A stretch of 59,577 bases of DNA, taken from contig JACQAO010000039.1 of assembly GCA_016194935.1 (NCBI GenBank), positions 1 through 59,577 of the forward strand, read 5' to 3'. The position numbers and the translations under genes are program-made. Positions 43,703 through 53,974 of this stretch are shown here, piece by piece. This stretch comes from Betaproteobacteria bacterium. Lineage in GTDB: Bacteria > Pseudomonadota > Gammaproteobacteria > Burkholderiales > Rhodocyclaceae. Each line of letters opens with the position of its first letter. The stretch's first letter is position 1. A model generated the notes under the pieces. It searched no databases. It had not been told where the DNA came from and saw only the letters and a program-made list of their open reading frames with translations.

Positions 43703-46180
43703 TCAGGTCTTGGGCCGCCATTTGAGCGCTACGACTTTCACGGCATCGTTCACGAACAGGCATGAAAGCATCGCAAACACAAAAATCACCAGCATCTGCC
43801 ATCCCGGCAATGACGCCAGTCCCGGCAGCCCTGCATAGGTCATGCCGGTGCCGATGAGTATTTCCGCCACCACGGACGCCATGACGGTCTTGCTCGGCAG
43901 GGTCGCCCAGAACCAGCGGCGCTCGCGCGCGGAGATGATGGAAAACGCGGCGAAGTAGAGCAGCGTCAGGAAACTGAAGGTATGCAAGGCTAGGTTGTCA
44001 GTCGCCAAACCGAATCGGGACCAGCCGAACCACAGCAGCAGCAGGGCTTCCGCAACCATCAAGACACCCAACACCACGGCGACAATCGCCAGAGGCCCGA
44101 TGTTCCAGGTCTCCGGCGCCTTGGATGGCCGGACGTTATCGGTGGCCAGCGAAATCTTGGCGAAGTCGGTGATGAAGACCAGCAGCAGCATCGCAAAGGC
44201 GGACAGAACGAACTGGCCGGTCACCACGAACGCCAGCGCGACGAAGCCCGTCTTCAGGATAGTGCGGCTGATCTTGTTGATGATGTAGGTGAGGATGCGC
44301 TGGTAGATGGTGCGTCCCTGGTCGACCAGCACCACGATGTTCGCCAGCCCCGGCTCGGTCAGCACCACGCTGGCGGCGCCTTTGGCAACGTCGGTGGCGC
44401 TGCTGACGGCGATGCCCACTTCGGCCTGGCGCAGCGCGGGCGCATCGTTGACGCCGTCGCCCGTCATGCCGGTGACATGCCCCGCAGCTTGCAGGTGCTG
44501 CACCACGACATATTTGTCCTCCGGATAAACCTCGGCGAAACCGTCGGCGTCCGCCAGCAAGTCAACCGCGTCATTGCCGGCTGGAACAGTCGCGGCCTTC
44601 AGGTCGGCCATGCGCTGGATGTTGGGCAGTCCGACGCCGCGCGCGATTTCACTGGCAACCGCCAGCGCGTCGCCGGTGAGCATCTTCACCGCCACGCCCA
44701 GATCGCGGAGCGCAGTAATCAGTTGCTTGGCGTCCGTTCGTGGCGGGTCATACAAGCTCACCAGGCCGAGCAAGGCGGGCGCGCCCGTCTCGGGGCCTTG
44801 CGCCACTGCCAGCGTCCGATAACCCTTGAGCGCCGCTGCGCTGACCCGCGCTTCCAGCGTCTGGATTGCCGGGGGCTGAAGTCCGCAAGCCTGGGCGATG
44901 GTTGCCACGGCGCCTTTCATCACCCGCAGCCGCTCCCCGCCACGTTCGACGACGGCCTCGGTACGCCGGTTTTTCGCGTCGAACGGCGCGAACGAGACAG
45001 GCTTCACCGCCGGTCTGCCGTCAAAGATATGCCGCTCTTTCGCCGCAGCCAGGAACGCCAGGTCGATTGGATCCTGGTTGGCTTCCTGCGACGCCAGCGC
45101 GCCGGCGAACAGCACGTCGGCTTCCGTCGCCTGCTCCAGCGGGATCACACCGGTGACGGCGAGTTGATTCATGGTGATCGTGCCGGTCTTGTCCACGCAC
45201 AATACATCCATCGTCGCCGCATCCTCCACGGCGCTGAGGCGGGTGACCAGCACCCCGCGTTTCGCCAGCTCCTTCGAGCCGACCGCCATGCTGACAGTGA
45301 ACATGACCGGGAGGGAAAGCGGTATCGCGCTGGTCAACAGGATCAGCACCAGCGGAATCATCTCCAGCAGCGAGGCGCCGCGCATCAAGGACATCACCAC
45401 CACGACGGCCAGCAGCGTACCGACGACGAGAAACAGCCAGCGCACGATCCTCGCCACCACCACGTCGATGTGGAGTTTCGGTCGCGCCTGCTGCACCAGA
45501 TCCGTGGTGCGGCCAAAATATGTTTTCGCCCCGGTCAGGATGACCACGCCGTTGCCCTCGCCTTGACGCACCACGGAACCCGACGAAAGCGCTTCGCCGG
45601 GCGCCTTGTCGACATCTTTCGACTCGCCGGTGAGCGCCGACTGGTCAACACTGAGCGCTCCACTGAGGAATTTCATGTCGGCGGGAACAATGTCGCCGGC
45701 GCGCACCCGGACAATATCGCCCGGCACCAGCTCGCGGCCAGGAACCACCTGCCACTTGGCCTCGCGCAGCACCCGCGCGCTGACCTGCAAGCGCCGCCGC
45801 AACGTCTCCACCACGCCGGCGGCGCGGCGCTCCTGCACATAACTCAGCACGGCATTGACCAGCAGCAGCGCGCTCACCACCACCAGGTCCGAGTAATTGC
45901 GCAGTACTGCCGAGAGAATCATGATCAGTTCCAGCATCCACGCCGACATGCCCCAGAATTTCCCGAGAAACCTGAGCACCGGATGCCCTTTTTGTTCCAC
46001 CACTTCGTTATAGCCGTTTTGCTTGCGGCGAACCTCCACCTCAACTTGTGTCAATCCGGCTTCCGGATTTACGCCTAGGGTGGCGAGCGTATCGGGAACG
46101 GAGGCGGCAACAATGTCGGGCGCCTTGGCGCTTGCCGGGGGCAAACTCGGGGATTCATTTGCGGTTTTCTTGGTGTCCAT
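43703..46180 (-). CDS. P3A-type plasma-membrane H+-ATPase
   Basis: An 825-residue P-type ATPase. The actuator domain has TGES (SALTGESKDVDK), the phosphorylation motif is DKTGTITMN and the hinge is TGDGVNDAPAL. About ten TM helices are predicted. The overall sequence, including SVDQSALTGESKDVDKAPG and VVLTEPGL, places it with fungal/plant/archaeal proton pumps rather than metal pumps; there are no N-terminal CXXC domains. It is the last gene of the zwf-tal-pgm operon, 42 bases after pgm. It would export protons at the cost of ATP. Confidence 0.92.
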   Translation of the reverse strand: MDTKKTANESPSLPPASAKAPDIVAASVPDTLATLGVNPEAGLTQVEVEVRRKQNGYNEVVEQKGHPVLRFLGKFWGMSAWMLELIMILSAVLRNYSDLVVVSALLLVNAVLSYVQERRAAGVVETLRRRLQVSARVLREAKWQVVPGRELVPGDIVRVRAGDIVPADMKFLSGALSVDQSALTGESKDVDKAPGEALSSGSVVRQGEGNGVVILTGAKTYFGRTTDLVQQARPKLHIDVVVARIVRWLFLVVGTLLAVVVVMSLMRGASLLEMIPLVLILLTSAIPLSLPVMFTVSMAVGSKELAKRGVLVTRLSAVEDAATMDVLCVDKTGTITMNQLAVTGVIPLEQATEADVLFAGALASQEANQDPIDLAFLAAAKERHIFDGRPAVKPVSFAPFDAKNRRTEAVVERGGERLRVMKGAVATIAQACGLQPPAIQTLEARVSAAALKGYRTLAVAQGPETGAPALLGLVSLYDPPRTDAKQLITALRDLGVAVKMLTGDALAVASEIARGVGLPNIQRMADLKAATVPAGNDAVDLLADADGFAEVYPEDKYVVVQHLQAAGHVTGMTGDGVNDAPALRQAEVGIAVSSATDVAKGAASVVLTEPGLANIVVLVDQGRTIYQRILTYIINKISRTILKTGFVALAFVVTGQFVLSAFAMLLLVFITDFAKISLATDNVRPSKAPETWNIGPLAIVAVVLGVLMVAEALLLLWFGWSRFGLATDNLALHTFSFLTLLYFAAFSIISARERRWFWATLPSKTVMASVVAEILIGTGMTYAGLPGLASLPGWQMLVIFVFAMLSCLFVNDAVKVVALKWRPKT

Positions 46181-46222
46181 TTGCCCGGGCCTTGTGATAA
46201 GATTTTTGCAACTGAATCCGTA

Positions 46223-47896
46223 CTACTGTTCCGCCGCAAGCGCGGCGGAGACTATGCTCTGTGCTTCTTCCAGAATGCGCTGCAGATGCTCCGCTCCACC
46301 AAAACTCTCAGCATAAATCTTGTAGATGTCTTCGGTGCCGGACGGGCGCGCGGCAAACCAGCCGCTCTTCGCCACCACTTTCAAGCCGCCGATGGGCGCG
46401 CCGTTGCCAGGCGCATGGGTGAGGATGCTGAGGATTTTTTCGCCGGCCAACTGCTTGCTTAGCACCCGTTGCGGCGTGAGTTGCGCCAGCAGTTGTTTTT
46501 GCGCCGGGGTCGCGGGCGCTTCGACCTGGTCGTACACCGGCTCGCCGAACCCGCGCGTCAGCTCACGGTAGATTTCGCCGGGATCGCGGCCCAGGCGCGC
46601 GGTAATTTCCGCCGACAGCAAAGCCGGGACCATGCCGTCTTTATCCGTCGTCCACACGCCGCCATCGCGGCGGAGAAACGTTGCGCCTGCGCTCTCTTCC
46701 CCGCCGAAGCCGAGCGCGCCTTCGAACAAGCCTTCCACAAACCATTTGAAGCCGATCGGCGTCTCGTAGAGTTTTCGGTCGAGCCGCGTCGCAACACGGT
46801 CGATCAGTTGGCTGCTGACCAGCGTCTTGCCGACCGCCGCCTGCTTGGGCCATTGCGGCCGATGCTGAAACAGGTAGTCGATAGCGACCGCAAGATAATG
46901 GTTGGGCGGCAGCAAGCCAGCGCTGCTGGTGACGATGCCATGCCGATCATGGTCGGTGTCGCAGGCGAAGGCGATGTCGAAGCGGTCCCGATCCTTGAGG
47001 CCGATGAGGTCGATCAGGCTCTGCATGGCGTATGGTGAGGACGGATCCATGCGGATTCGTCCATCCCAATCGACCGTCATGAAGCGGAAGGTCGGATCGA
47101 CGGCTGCATTCACCACCGTGAGATTCAAGCCATAGCGCTCGGCAATCGCGCTCCAATAGTGAACGCCGGCGCCGCCCAGCGGATTCACGCCCATGCGGAT
47201 ATTCGCACCGCGAATCGCCTGCATATCGAGCACGCTGTCGAGATCATTTACATAGGTATTGAGAAAGTCGTGGCGGTGCGTGGTGGAAGCCTTCAGCGCC
47301 TGTTCGAAAGAAATTCTTTTCACGCCCAGCAGGCCGCTTTCCAGTAACGCATTGGCGCGGGTCTCGATCCAGCCGGTGACATCCTGGTCCGCCGGCCCGC
47401 CGTTGGGCGGGTTGTATTTGAAGCCGCCGCTGTCGGGCGGATTATGCGAAGGCGTGATGACAATGCCGTCCGCCAGCCCTGTGCTGCGGCCTCGGTTGTA
47501 CCCGAGGATCGCGTGGGAAATCACCGGGGTGGGCGTGTATTCATCCCTGGCCGCAAGCATGACGTCCACGCCGTTGGCCGCCAGCACTTCCAGCGCACTG
47601 GTCAGCGCCGGCACGGAAAGGGCGTGCGTGTCGATCCCCAGATACAGCGGGCCGTCGATGGCCTGTTGCTTGCGGTACTGGCAAATTGCCTGGCTGATGG
47701 CCAGCACATGCCATTCGTTGAAACTATTGGCGAAGGCGGAACCACGATGCCCCGAGGTGCCGAAGGCAACCCTTTGTCCGGGTACCGCAGCGTCGGGCAG
47801 GTTGCTGTAATAAGCCGTGATGAGTGCCGGCACATTCACCAGCATTTCCAGCGTAGCCGGTTTGCCGGCCATTGGACTTGGCTGATGTCCGGTCAT
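46223..47896 (-). CDS. pgm: Phosphoglucomutase, alpha-D-glucose type
   Basis: A 557-residue phosphoglucomutase of the bacterial Pgm type. It shows the substrate loop [10 protein letters not shown], the phosphoserine loop [21 protein letters not shown], the metal loop CDTDHDRHG and the sugar-binding GGEESAG. It interconverts glucose 1-phosphate and glucose 6-phosphate. The start ATG overlaps the tal stop by four bases, showing tight coupling to the pentose phosphate genes. Confidence 0.95.
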   Translation of the reverse strand: MTGHQPSPMAGKPATLEMLVNVPALITAYYSNLPDAAVPGQRVAFGTSGHRGSAFANSFNEWHVLAISQAICQYRKQQAIDGPLYLGIDTHALSVPALTSALEVLAANGVDVMLAARDEYTPTPVISHAILGYNRGRSTGLADGIVITPSHNPPDSGGFKYNPPNGGPADQDVTGWIETRANALLESGLLGVKRISFEQALKASTTHRHDFLNTYVNDLDSVLDMQAIRGANIRMGVNPLGGAGVHYWSAIAERYGLNLTVVNAAVDPTFRFMTVDWDGRIRMDPSSPYAMQSLIDLIGLKDRDRFDIAFACDTDHDRHGIVTSSAGLLPPNHYLAVAIDYLFQHRPQWPKQAAVGKTLVSSQLIDRVATRLDRKLYETPIGFKWFVEGLFEGALGFGGEESAGATFLRRDGGVWTTDKDGMVPALLSAEITARLGRDPGEIYRELTRGFGEPVYDQVEAPATPAQKQLLAQLTPQRVLSKQLAGEKILSILTHAPGNGAPIGGLKVVAKSGWFAARPSGTEDIYKIYAESFGGAEHLQRILEEAQSIVSAALAAEQ

Positions 47897-48996
47897 GGTT
47901 GGGTTTCTGCCGGGCGAGTGGGCGCAAGCGCGGCGCTTTTTGCGGCCAGGCAGTCCATCAGGTCGCGCCAGGATTGCGTAAAAGACCGGGCGCCCTCGTG
48001 CTGAAGCTGGGTAGCAAGCGCAGCATGGTCGACTCTGGCGCGCACAAATTCGGCGAGCAGCGCTTCGGCATCGCCGCCATCCGGCGGCATGACGCCCGGC
48101 ACTTTGCCGTGATCGGCAAAAGCCAGCAGCGTCTTCTCGGGGATGGTGTCGATGGTGTCCGGCGCCGCCAGCGCCTCAAGATAAAGAGTGTCGGTGGCGG
48201 CGGGGTCTTTGCTGCCGGTGCTGGCCCATAAAAGGCGTTGTGGCCGGGCGCCGGCGGCGGCGAGTTTCTGCCAGCGCGGTGCGGCCAGCAACTCGCCATA
48301 GGCTTTGTAGGTGCGCTTGGCGATGGCGATGCCGAGGCGGTTGCGCAGCGCCTCGGGAACCTTGTCCTTGACGGCGACATCCCAGCGGCTGATAAAAATC
48401 GAGGCCACCGAAGCCACCCTGGGATCGAGGCCGGCAGCGATGCGCCGTTCGATACCGCGCATATACGCCTCGGCGGCGGCGATGTAGTGCTCGCGGGAGA
48501 ACAGCAAAGTCACATTCACCGGCACGCCGGCGAAGATCGTCTCCTCGATTGCCGCAATGCCTGCGCGGGTGCCGGGTATCTTGATGAATAGATTCGGGCG
48601 TTGCGCCTGTGCATGCAGTTGCACTGCCGCTTGAATGGTGCCGGCCTGGTCGTCCGCCAGCAAGGGCGACACCTCCAGCGATACCCAGCCATCCACGCCG
48701 CCGGTGGCGTCAAAGACAGGACGAAACAAATCGGCGGCCTGGGTCAAGTCCTCCAGGGCCAGCTCGAAGAACAGCGCCTCGCCCGACTTGCCCGCGAGGG
48801 CCTTGCTGCGTATGGCCGCATCATATGAGTCGGCGTTCCTGATGGCCTGATCAAAGATGGTGGGATTGGAAGTCAGCCCCGTGACGGAAAACTCTTTGAT
48901 ATAGCGGCTGAGCGTGCCGCTTGTCAGCAGCGCGCGGGTGATGTTGTCGAGCCAGAGACTTTGGCCGAGATCGTGCAATTGTTGTGTGGCTTTCAT
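47893..48996 (-). CDS. tal: Transaldolase
   Basis: A 367-residue transaldolase of the longer bacterial class. Motifs are [15 protein letters not shown] near the N-terminus, the Schiff-base Lys in [18 protein letters not shown], and [24 protein letters not shown]. It moves a dihydroxyacetone unit between sugar phosphates in the non-oxidative pentose pathway. The start overlaps the zwf stop and the end overlaps the pgm start. Confidence 0.95.
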   Translation of the reverse strand: MKATQQLHDLGQSLWLDNITRALLTSGTLSRYIKEFSVTGLTSNPTIFDQAIRNADSYDAAIRSKALAGKSGEALFFELALEDLTQAADLFRPVFDATGGVDGWVSLEVSPLLADDQAGTIQAAVQLHAQAQRPNLFIKIPGTRAGIAAIEETIFAGVPVNVTLLFSREHYIAAAEAYMRGIERRIAAGLDPRVASVASIFISRWDVAVKDKVPEALRNRLGIAIAKRTYKAYGELLAAPRWQKLAAAGARPQRLLWASTGSKDPAATDTLYLEALAAPDTIDTIPEKTLLAFADHGKVPGVMPPDGGDAEALLAEFVRARVDHAALATQLQHEGARSFTQSWRDLMDCLAAKSAALAPTRPAETQP

Positions 48997-50450
48997 GGTG
49001 CCTCCTGTATCGGGTTATGCCAGATTCCGTCTGCTGCAATCAGTGCGTTCGCTTGCTGCGGCCCCCAACTGCCGGGCTGGTAGCGATGCGCCCGGTGGCG
49101 TGTATCGAGCACCTGAGCAAGCACTGCCCAGGCGGCCTCGACTGCATCCTGGCGGGTGAACAACGCGCCGTCGCCGGCCATGGCGTCACCCAGCAGCCGC
49201 TCGTAGGGAGTTTCCGCGTTCGGCTGTTGATCCAGCAGATAGAGTTCGCGCTGGTCGCCGACAAATTCCTTGCCGGCGCGCTTGACGCGCGCGGCGAGGG
49301 CCACGGCGGCGTTGGGTGAAAGCCGGAAGCGCAGATAATTGGCGCGCCCGGCCAGCGGCGTCGAATCGTCGAACAGCTTTTGCGGCGGCGGTTTCAGCTC
49401 CACCAGAACTTCTGCCGCCGTGGCGGCCAGGCATTTGCCGGAACGCAGATACCACGGCACCCCCTCCCAGCGCCAAGAGTCGATGAACAGCCGCAGGGCG
49501 CAGAAGGTCTCGACATCCGAGTCTTTCGCCACGCCCGGCTCCTTGCGGTAGCCGGCATACTGGCCGCGCACCACGTCGTCCGGCAGCAGCGGGCGCATGG
49601 CCTGAAACACCTTGGCTTTTTCGCAGTGAACCGCGCCATAGCCCTGATAGGCGGGAGGCTCCATGGCCAGCAGCGCGACAATCTGGAACAAATGATTCTG
49701 GATAACATCGCGCAGGCAACCGGCGCTTTCGTAAAACGCGCCGCGACCCTTCACGCCGAAATCCTCGGCCAGCGTGATCTGCACGCTGGCCACGCAATTG
49801 CGGTTCCAGATCGGTTCGAGGAAGGAATTGGCGAAACGGAAATAGAGGATATTCATGATCGCCTCCTTTCCGAGATAGTGGTCGATGCGGAAAATCGAGT
49901 CTTCCGCGAACACCGACAGCGCGATGCGGTTGAGTTCGCGCGCCGAAGCCAGGTCGCGGCCAAACGGTTTCTCGACAATGACGCGCGCCTGATCGGCCAG
50001 GCCCGCAGCACCCAGCCCGCGGATCACCGTGGCGAACAGCGCAGGAGGAATCGCCAGATAATGCGCCGGACGCCGGGCGCCGCCCAGTGCCTGCTTGAGC
50101 GCGGTAAACGTGGCCGGATCGTTATAGTCGCCGCCTACATAGCGGAGCCGGGACAGCAGTCGCTTGAGGGCGTCGCGGTCGTCGATCCTGCCGGCTTGCC
50201 GGATGCTGTCCGTCACCTGTTTGCGCAGTTGCGCCTGGCGCCACTGCGAGCCGGCGACGCCGACCACCGGAACATTGAGAACGCCGCGTTTGGTCATCGC
50301 GTAGAGCGCCGGAAAAATCATCTTGCGGGCAAGATCTCCGGTTGCGCCGAAAATCACCAGTGCATCGGTGGCATCGGCGGCATCGGCCACATTGTTTGAC
50401 TTGGTGCGATGATGGATATTGCCCTGCGCGGAGTCCCTCTTGCTTTTCAT
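48993..50450 (-). CDS. zwf: Glucose-6-phosphate 1-dehydrogenase
   Basis: A 485-residue enzyme. It has the NADP-binding loop [17 protein letters not shown] (about 35-50) and the active-site motif RIDHYLGKE (about 186-194) with its catalytic His. The start [10 protein letters not shown] is favoured because GGGAA lies five bases upstream; ATG codons at 50453 and 50462 are also in frame. A short Asp/Ala repeat ([10 protein letters not shown]) precedes the Rossmann fold. First gene of the zwf-tal-pgm-ATPase operon. The 237 bases before it hold its promoter region and no convincing gene. Confidence 0.94.
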   Translation of the reverse strand: MKSKRDSAQGNIHHRTKSNNVADAADATDALVIFGATGDLARKMIFPALYAMTKRGVLNVPVVGVAGSQWRQAQLRKQVTDSIRQAGRIDDRDALKRLLSRLRYVGGDYNDPATFTALKQALGGARRPAHYLAIPPALFATVIRGLGAAGLADQARVIVEKPFGRDLASARELNRIALSVFAEDSIFRIDHYLGKEAIMNILYFRFANSFLEPIWNRNCVASVQITLAEDFGVKGRGAFYESAGCLRDVIQNHLFQIVALLAMEPPAYQGYGAVHCEKAKVFQAMRPLLPDDVVRGQYAGYRKEPGVAKDSDVETFCALRLFIDSWRWEGVPWYLRSGKCLAATAAEVLVELKPPPQKLFDDSTPLAGRANYLRFRLSPNAAVALAARVKRAGKEFVGDQRELYLLDQQPNAETPYERLLGDAMAGDGALFTRQDAVEAAWAVLAQVLDTRHRAHRYQPGSWGPQQANALIAADGIWHNPIQEAP

Positions 50451-50667
50451 CATGTTTCCCATCGTGCCGGGTTGCTGGAGCAATCTATTGGCTGTGACAA
50501 GCGCATGCCATCAAGGTTCTGCCGCGCTCCACTTACTTCGGCAATTCTTTTTCGGTGGTCATCGATGCGATCAAGAAAATACCTGCGAAATCCATTTGGT
50601 TCCGGAGATTTACTTGCCGAGATCTTAGACTTGCCGATTAGTGTATTAGTGTTGTCGGCCAGTTTGC

Positions 50668-50685
50668 CCTGACGGTTCTGTCAGG
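50668..50685 (-). terminator. Short hairpin after the AsmA gene
   Basis: CCTGAC / GTCAGG with a six-base loop, starting three bases after the AsmA stop codon on the minus strand. The stem is only six base pairs and no T-run follows, so this is a weak candidate. Confidence 0.35.
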
Positions 50686-50687
50686 TT

Positions 50688-52739
50688 TTACTTGAACTTG
50701 GGCTGCACCTTCCCTTGGTAGCTCTTGCCGGGCGGCGGCGCCACCGGCTTGATGCGCGCAGCCGCCAACAGCCTGGCGCACTCGCCATTTTCTTCCGGTC
50801 CGGTTTTGATCAGGGGAATCAGGGCCGCGACCGGGGCCAGGAGGGTCAGCGCAATTGCGCCACCCGCTTTCATGGCCAATACACTTTTGTCGACGCTCAT
50901 CTGCGGCTGCTTGAAACTGCCGCGCACATACAGCGGCGTCCTCAGCGAAAGCACGCGCAGTCCCTTGCTGTTCGGCTGGATAGTCAAATCCAGTTGCTCC
51001 TGCGCCAGATTGATATTGCCGCTGACATCGAGAATCGCGGCGTCGGTATCGACGATGAAACTGCGGGTTTGCATCAAGCCGTTGGTCACGGCAAAATCCG
51101 TCGCCATGCAATTCAGTTTGACTTGCTGGTCGCCTGCCAGGCGGGTGAGGATGACGTTGCCGATGTTCAAGCCCATTTTTTCGAGCAGCAGTTTGCTGAC
51201 CGTGCCTTGATCGATGAGGGTCTTGATCTCGCCATTGGACGCGCCCAGCAGACTGGCGACCGAGTTGCCGAGCGCCGACAAGGATGCCTCGCCGTTGATT
51301 TCGCCGACGCTGGCTTGCAGCGCTTGCAAAGCGGGAAATAATTGCTTCAACTGCAAATGGCGGGCCGTCACTTGCATGGTCGCCTTGATGGCATGCTTGC
51401 CGGCCTCTCCGCTGCTGTCGAGGGTGATGTTGGAACTCAGGCTTCCGCCCGCCATGCCGAAATTCAGCGGCGACAAGGACAACACGCCGTCTTGCAGATG
51501 CAGGTGGGTTGTCAGCTTGTCGATGGGCAGTTCTTTTTGACGAATAATTTTTTCGGCGCTGAATTTGATGTCGGCATCGATACTGCGCCAGCGCTCCGTC
51601 TTGAACGCTTCGACCGGCAATACCTTGTTCGCCGGCTGGACGGCGGCTGCGCCGCGTTTGAGCTTGCTGGCATTCGAGTCGGCGCCGATCAGGGGGGCCA
51701 GATCGGCAAAGTACAGCGCGCGCGACACCACTGTCCCGGATACCAGGCCGCGTGGTTGTTTTGATTGATAGTCGAGGCTGCCGGCGATATCGCTGGCGCC
51801 GACCTTGCCGCTGAATTGTTCGTAAATCCAGTGGCCGCCCTGCGGCCCCAGGGCGCCGATCAAATGGCCTTCCGTCGCATATGGCGGCGTCTCCGGCAAG
51901 ACGATGCCGCTGAGTGCATACAACCGCGCCATGCTCACGCCGGACACTTTCAAGCGCATGTCGAGTGCCGCCAGATCGGTCGGTTTGGTCAGGGTGCCTT
52001 CTGCCGCGATGACGGTTTTACCCATGCGCAGTTGGGCCAGGATCGGGTAGGGCGCAGTCTGGTGTTGCAGCGACAACACCGCGCCGGCCTTGCCGTTGCC
52101 GCTGACGGCTTCGCCATGCAGCTTGCCGCGCATGCGCCACTCCACGCCGTAATCCGGATCAGCGTCGAGCGTGTCGATGTCAACTGATACATCGGCCTGC
52201 TGGATGGCGTCGATCAAGCGCACGCTGCCTTTGGAAAAAGTGACGCGTTGCAACTCCAGTCGCCAGGGCGATGGTTTGTCGTCGTTCTTGAAAGTCCAGT
52301 TGTTCTTGCCATCGGCGTTGCGCAGCAGGTTGACGACAGGCACATCAAAACGCAGATCGGGAATCACCAGCTTTTTTTCCAGCAATGCCAGGGGATTCAG
52401 CGAAAAGGCGATCTGCCGGATACTCGTCATATCGCCCGGCTGCGCGCCCGGCTGCGCTGCATTCAAGGCGGGCGGATTGCCGATGCGGATGTCTTGCGCG
52501 ACCCAATGCGGCCAGGGAATCAAGTCGCGCCAGGATTGATCCGGCAGCGCAGCATGCGTTTCCCAGGTCAGCGTGAGGTCACCCGCAATCGCAAACGGAC
52601 GACCAAGCGACTCACTGGCGCGCGCATCAAGCCACGGCTTGGCCCGGTTCCAGTCGAAATTGAGCAGCACGACCAGCGCGACTGCAGTAACAGCGATCAG
52701 GCCGGCAATTGTGGTGAGCGTTATCGCAAGCGGTCTCAC
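50688..52739 (-). CDS. AsmA-family envelope protein
   Basis: A 683-residue AsmA-like protein. It starts at a GTG (VRPLAITLTTIAGLIAVTAV) that overlaps the ferritin stop (GTGA). One N-terminal TM anchor (about 5-27) is followed by a long periplasmic beta-repeat region (chorein-like: DWNRAKPWLDARASESLGRPFAIAGDLTL) and the C-terminal AsmA domain (QLDLTIQPNSKGLRVLSLRTPLYVRGSFKQPQMSVD). AsmA-like proteins help carry phospholipids between membranes. The frame is open further upstream, but that part overlaps the ferritin gene and is not needed. Confidence 0.9.
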   Translation of the reverse strand: MRPLAITLTTIAGLIAVTAVALVVLLNFDWNRAKPWLDARASESLGRPFAIAGDLTLTWETHAALPDQSWRDLIPWPHWVAQDIRIGNPPALNAAQPGAQPGDMTSIRQIAFSLNPLALLEKKLVIPDLRFDVPVVNLLRNADGKNNWTFKNDDKPSPWRLELQRVTFSKGSVRLIDAIQQADVSVDIDTLDADPDYGVEWRMRGKLHGEAVSGNGKAGAVLSLQHQTAPYPILAQLRMGKTVIAAEGTLTKPTDLAALDMRLKVSGVSMARLYALSGIVLPETPPYATEGHLIGALGPQGGHWIYEQFSGKVGASDIAGSLDYQSKQPRGLVSGTVVSRALYFADLAPLIGADSNASKLKRGAAAVQPANKVLPVEAFKTERWRSIDADIKFSAEKIIRQKELPIDKLTTHLHLQDGVLSLSPLNFGMAGGSLSSNITLDSSGEAGKHAIKATMQVTARHLQLKQLFPALQALQASVGEINGEASLSALGNSVASLLGASNGEIKTLIDQGTVSKLLLEKMGLNIGNVILTRLAGDQQVKLNCMATDFAVTNGLMQTRSFIVDTDAAILDVSGNINLAQEQLDLTIQPNSKGLRVLSLRTPLYVRGSFKQPQMSVDKSVLAMKAGGAIALTLLAPVAALIPLIKTGPEENGECARLLAAARIKPVAPPPGKSYQGKVQPKFK

Positions 52740-53023
52740 TTGTGCGCGATAGGTTTTTCGGTAAACAAATAATCCTTGAGTTCCTTGGAAAACCTCGGAT
52801 CCTTGCGCCGTATCCATTCCAGCACCATGGACGCATGTTCCTTTTCCTCGTCCCGGTTGTGCTCCAGGATTGCCTTGAGTTCCGCGTCCTTGCAGGCATC
52901 GGCGCGCTGGTTGTACCAATCCACGGCCTCCAGCTCTTCCATCAAGGACACGATTGCCCTGTGCATGTCGCGCGTTTCAGCGGACAGTTCTTCCATGGGC
53001 TCGTGATAACCAACGCTGGCCAT
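52736..53023 (-). CDS. EncFtn-like ferritin without encapsulin-targeting tail
   Basis: A 95-residue two-helix protein. The core EELEAVDWYNQRADACKDAEL ... HNRDEEKEHASMVLEWIRRKD matches encapsulated ferritins, with ferroxidase Glu in the first helix and an E-x-x-H pair in the second. Such proteins form decamers that oxidise Fe2+. Encapsulated members carry a C-terminal extension that docks to the shell; this one stops at LFTEKPIAHK just after the core. No encapsulin gene is in the window. The stop overlaps the AsmA start. Confidence 0.88.
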   Translation of the reverse strand: MASVGYHEPMEELSAETRDMHRAIVSLMEELEAVDWYNQRADACKDAELKAILEHNRDEEKEHASMVLEWIRRKDPRFSKELKDYLFTEKPIAHK

Positions 53024-53038
53024 AGCTTGCTCCCTGGC

Positions 53039-53368
53039 TCAACGGCGGCTGAGCAGCAAGCCGATGACGACTCCCGCCGCGACTACCCCGAGAATCTTCC
53101 AGGGGTGCTCTTTGACATATTCCTGGGTATCGTCCGCCAGTTCTCTGGCTTTATCCGTCACCGCGATGCGCGCATCTTCGAGCCTGGACATTGCCTCGCC
53201 CAGCCCTGCTTCCATCTTTGCGCGGGCCGTGGCGAATTCTTCGGCGGTGGAGCTGGATACCGCCTTCAGCAAATCGTCGGCATCGGTGACGATGTCTTTA
53301 AGATTCTTCACCAGCTTGTCTTTCTGTGTTTCGACCGTGCCACGTCTTGCGCTGAACATTGTATTCAT
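53039..53368 (-). CDS. YqjD/ElaB (DUF883) inner-membrane ribosome-hibernation-type protein
   Basis: A 109-residue protein with a long amphipathic helix (KDKLVKNLKDIVTDADDLLKAVSSSTAEEFATARAKMEAGL) and a C-terminal TM anchor (PWKILGVVAAGVVIGLLLSRR). This is the DUF883 layout; E. coli YqjD anchors ribosomes to the membrane in stationary phase. AGGAGG precedes the start; an ATG one codon earlier sits too close to it. It lies 15 bases before the ferritin gene. Confidence 0.87.
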   Translation of the reverse strand: MNTMFSARRGTVETQKDKLVKNLKDIVTDADDLLKAVSSSTAEEFATARAKMEAGLGEAMSRLEDARIAVTDKARELADDTQEYVKEHPWKILGVVAAGVVIGLLLSRR

Positions 53369-53409
53369 CATGCCTCCTGAAGTTGGTAAATCGGATCGCT
53401 GTGTCGAGA

Positions 53410-53898
53410 TCATTCCGGGCGGCCGCGGTCATGGTCTTGACGGTTGCCGCGGCGGTCATTTTCATGCTCTCCGCCACGATCATTGCCATGCTCGTCCTGA
53501 CGTTCGCCCCGACGTTCGCCCCGACGTTCGTCCCGGTGTTCGTCCCGGCGCTCGCGGTGTTGCGCCTGATAGCGCGGCGCGTATTCGCGCTGGTACCAGT
53601 TGTCCTGTACAAACATCACCCGCTCGCCGCAGGCGTTGTATTCGCGGCAATGCTTGCTCCAGTGTTTGGCGTGGCCCGGAGGCACCCGCAAATAAATCGG
53701 CGGACGATCCGCCGGCGCCGGCCATACAGTGACAGGCTGGCGGTAAATCACCGCTGGCGGCGGATAGCCTGCGATGCCGAGGCGTCCGTAGAAACCAGGA
53801 TCGCCAAGCAGGTTGAGAATAGCGTCACTCGCCGCAAATACCGGAGCACCGGTGAATAGTGCGGTCACAACGAACAGGGTTTTCAGCTTGGGCATCAT
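53410..53898 (-). CDS. Secreted protein with Arg/Asp/Glu/His-rich repeat tail
   Basis: A 162-residue protein, MMPKLKTLFVVTALFTGAPVFAA signal peptide. The central part (PPPAVIYRQPVTVWPAPADRPPIYLRVPPGHAKHWSKHCREYNACGERVMFVQDNWYQREYAP) is a YXXW-rich domain that I have seen in betaproteobacterial envelope proteins of unknown function; it has two Cys that could pair. The tail is a low-complexity run of R, D, E, H and G coded by 12-bp tandem repeats. The true start may be the second Met. The shared palindrome is 77 bases upstream. Confidence 0.75.
   Translation of the reverse strand: MMPKLKTLFVVTALFTGAPVFAASDAILNLLGDPGFYGRLGIAGYPPPAVIYRQPVTVWPAPADRPPIYLRVPPGHAKHWSKHCREYNACGERVMFVQDNWYQREYAPRYQAQHRERRDEHRDERRGERRGERQDEHGNDRGGEHENDRRGNRQDHDRGRPE
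53493..53552. repeat. Five 12-bp tandem repeats in the tail of the secreted protein gene
   Basis: Units CGTCCTGACGTT, CGCCCCGACGTT (twice), CGTCCCGGTGTT and CGTCCCGGCGCT run head to tail. Each encodes four residues of the Arg/Asp/Glu-rich tail, so unit gain or loss keeps the reading frame. Confidence 0.8.
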
Positions 53899-53974
53899 GT
53901 CGGCAGGGTTGGGGTCGGTGGATAAAACTTGCAAACTCGATAGCAGGTACAAGCGTATTCGCGTGGTCGGACAC

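Noticed and set aside
44477-46078. Long plus-strand open frame (533 codons)
   Set aside because: It is antisense to the H+-ATPase gene, is His/Gln/Arg-rich low-complexity, and has no credible domain.
50484-50687. Possible small gene in the gap before zwf
   Set aside because: Short frames here have no ribosome site, no known motif, and differ in composition from coding sequence.
53024-53038. Encapsulin shell gene beside the EncFtn-like ferritin
   Set aside because: The flanking genes are YqjD-like and AsmA; no HK97-fold protein was seen in the window.
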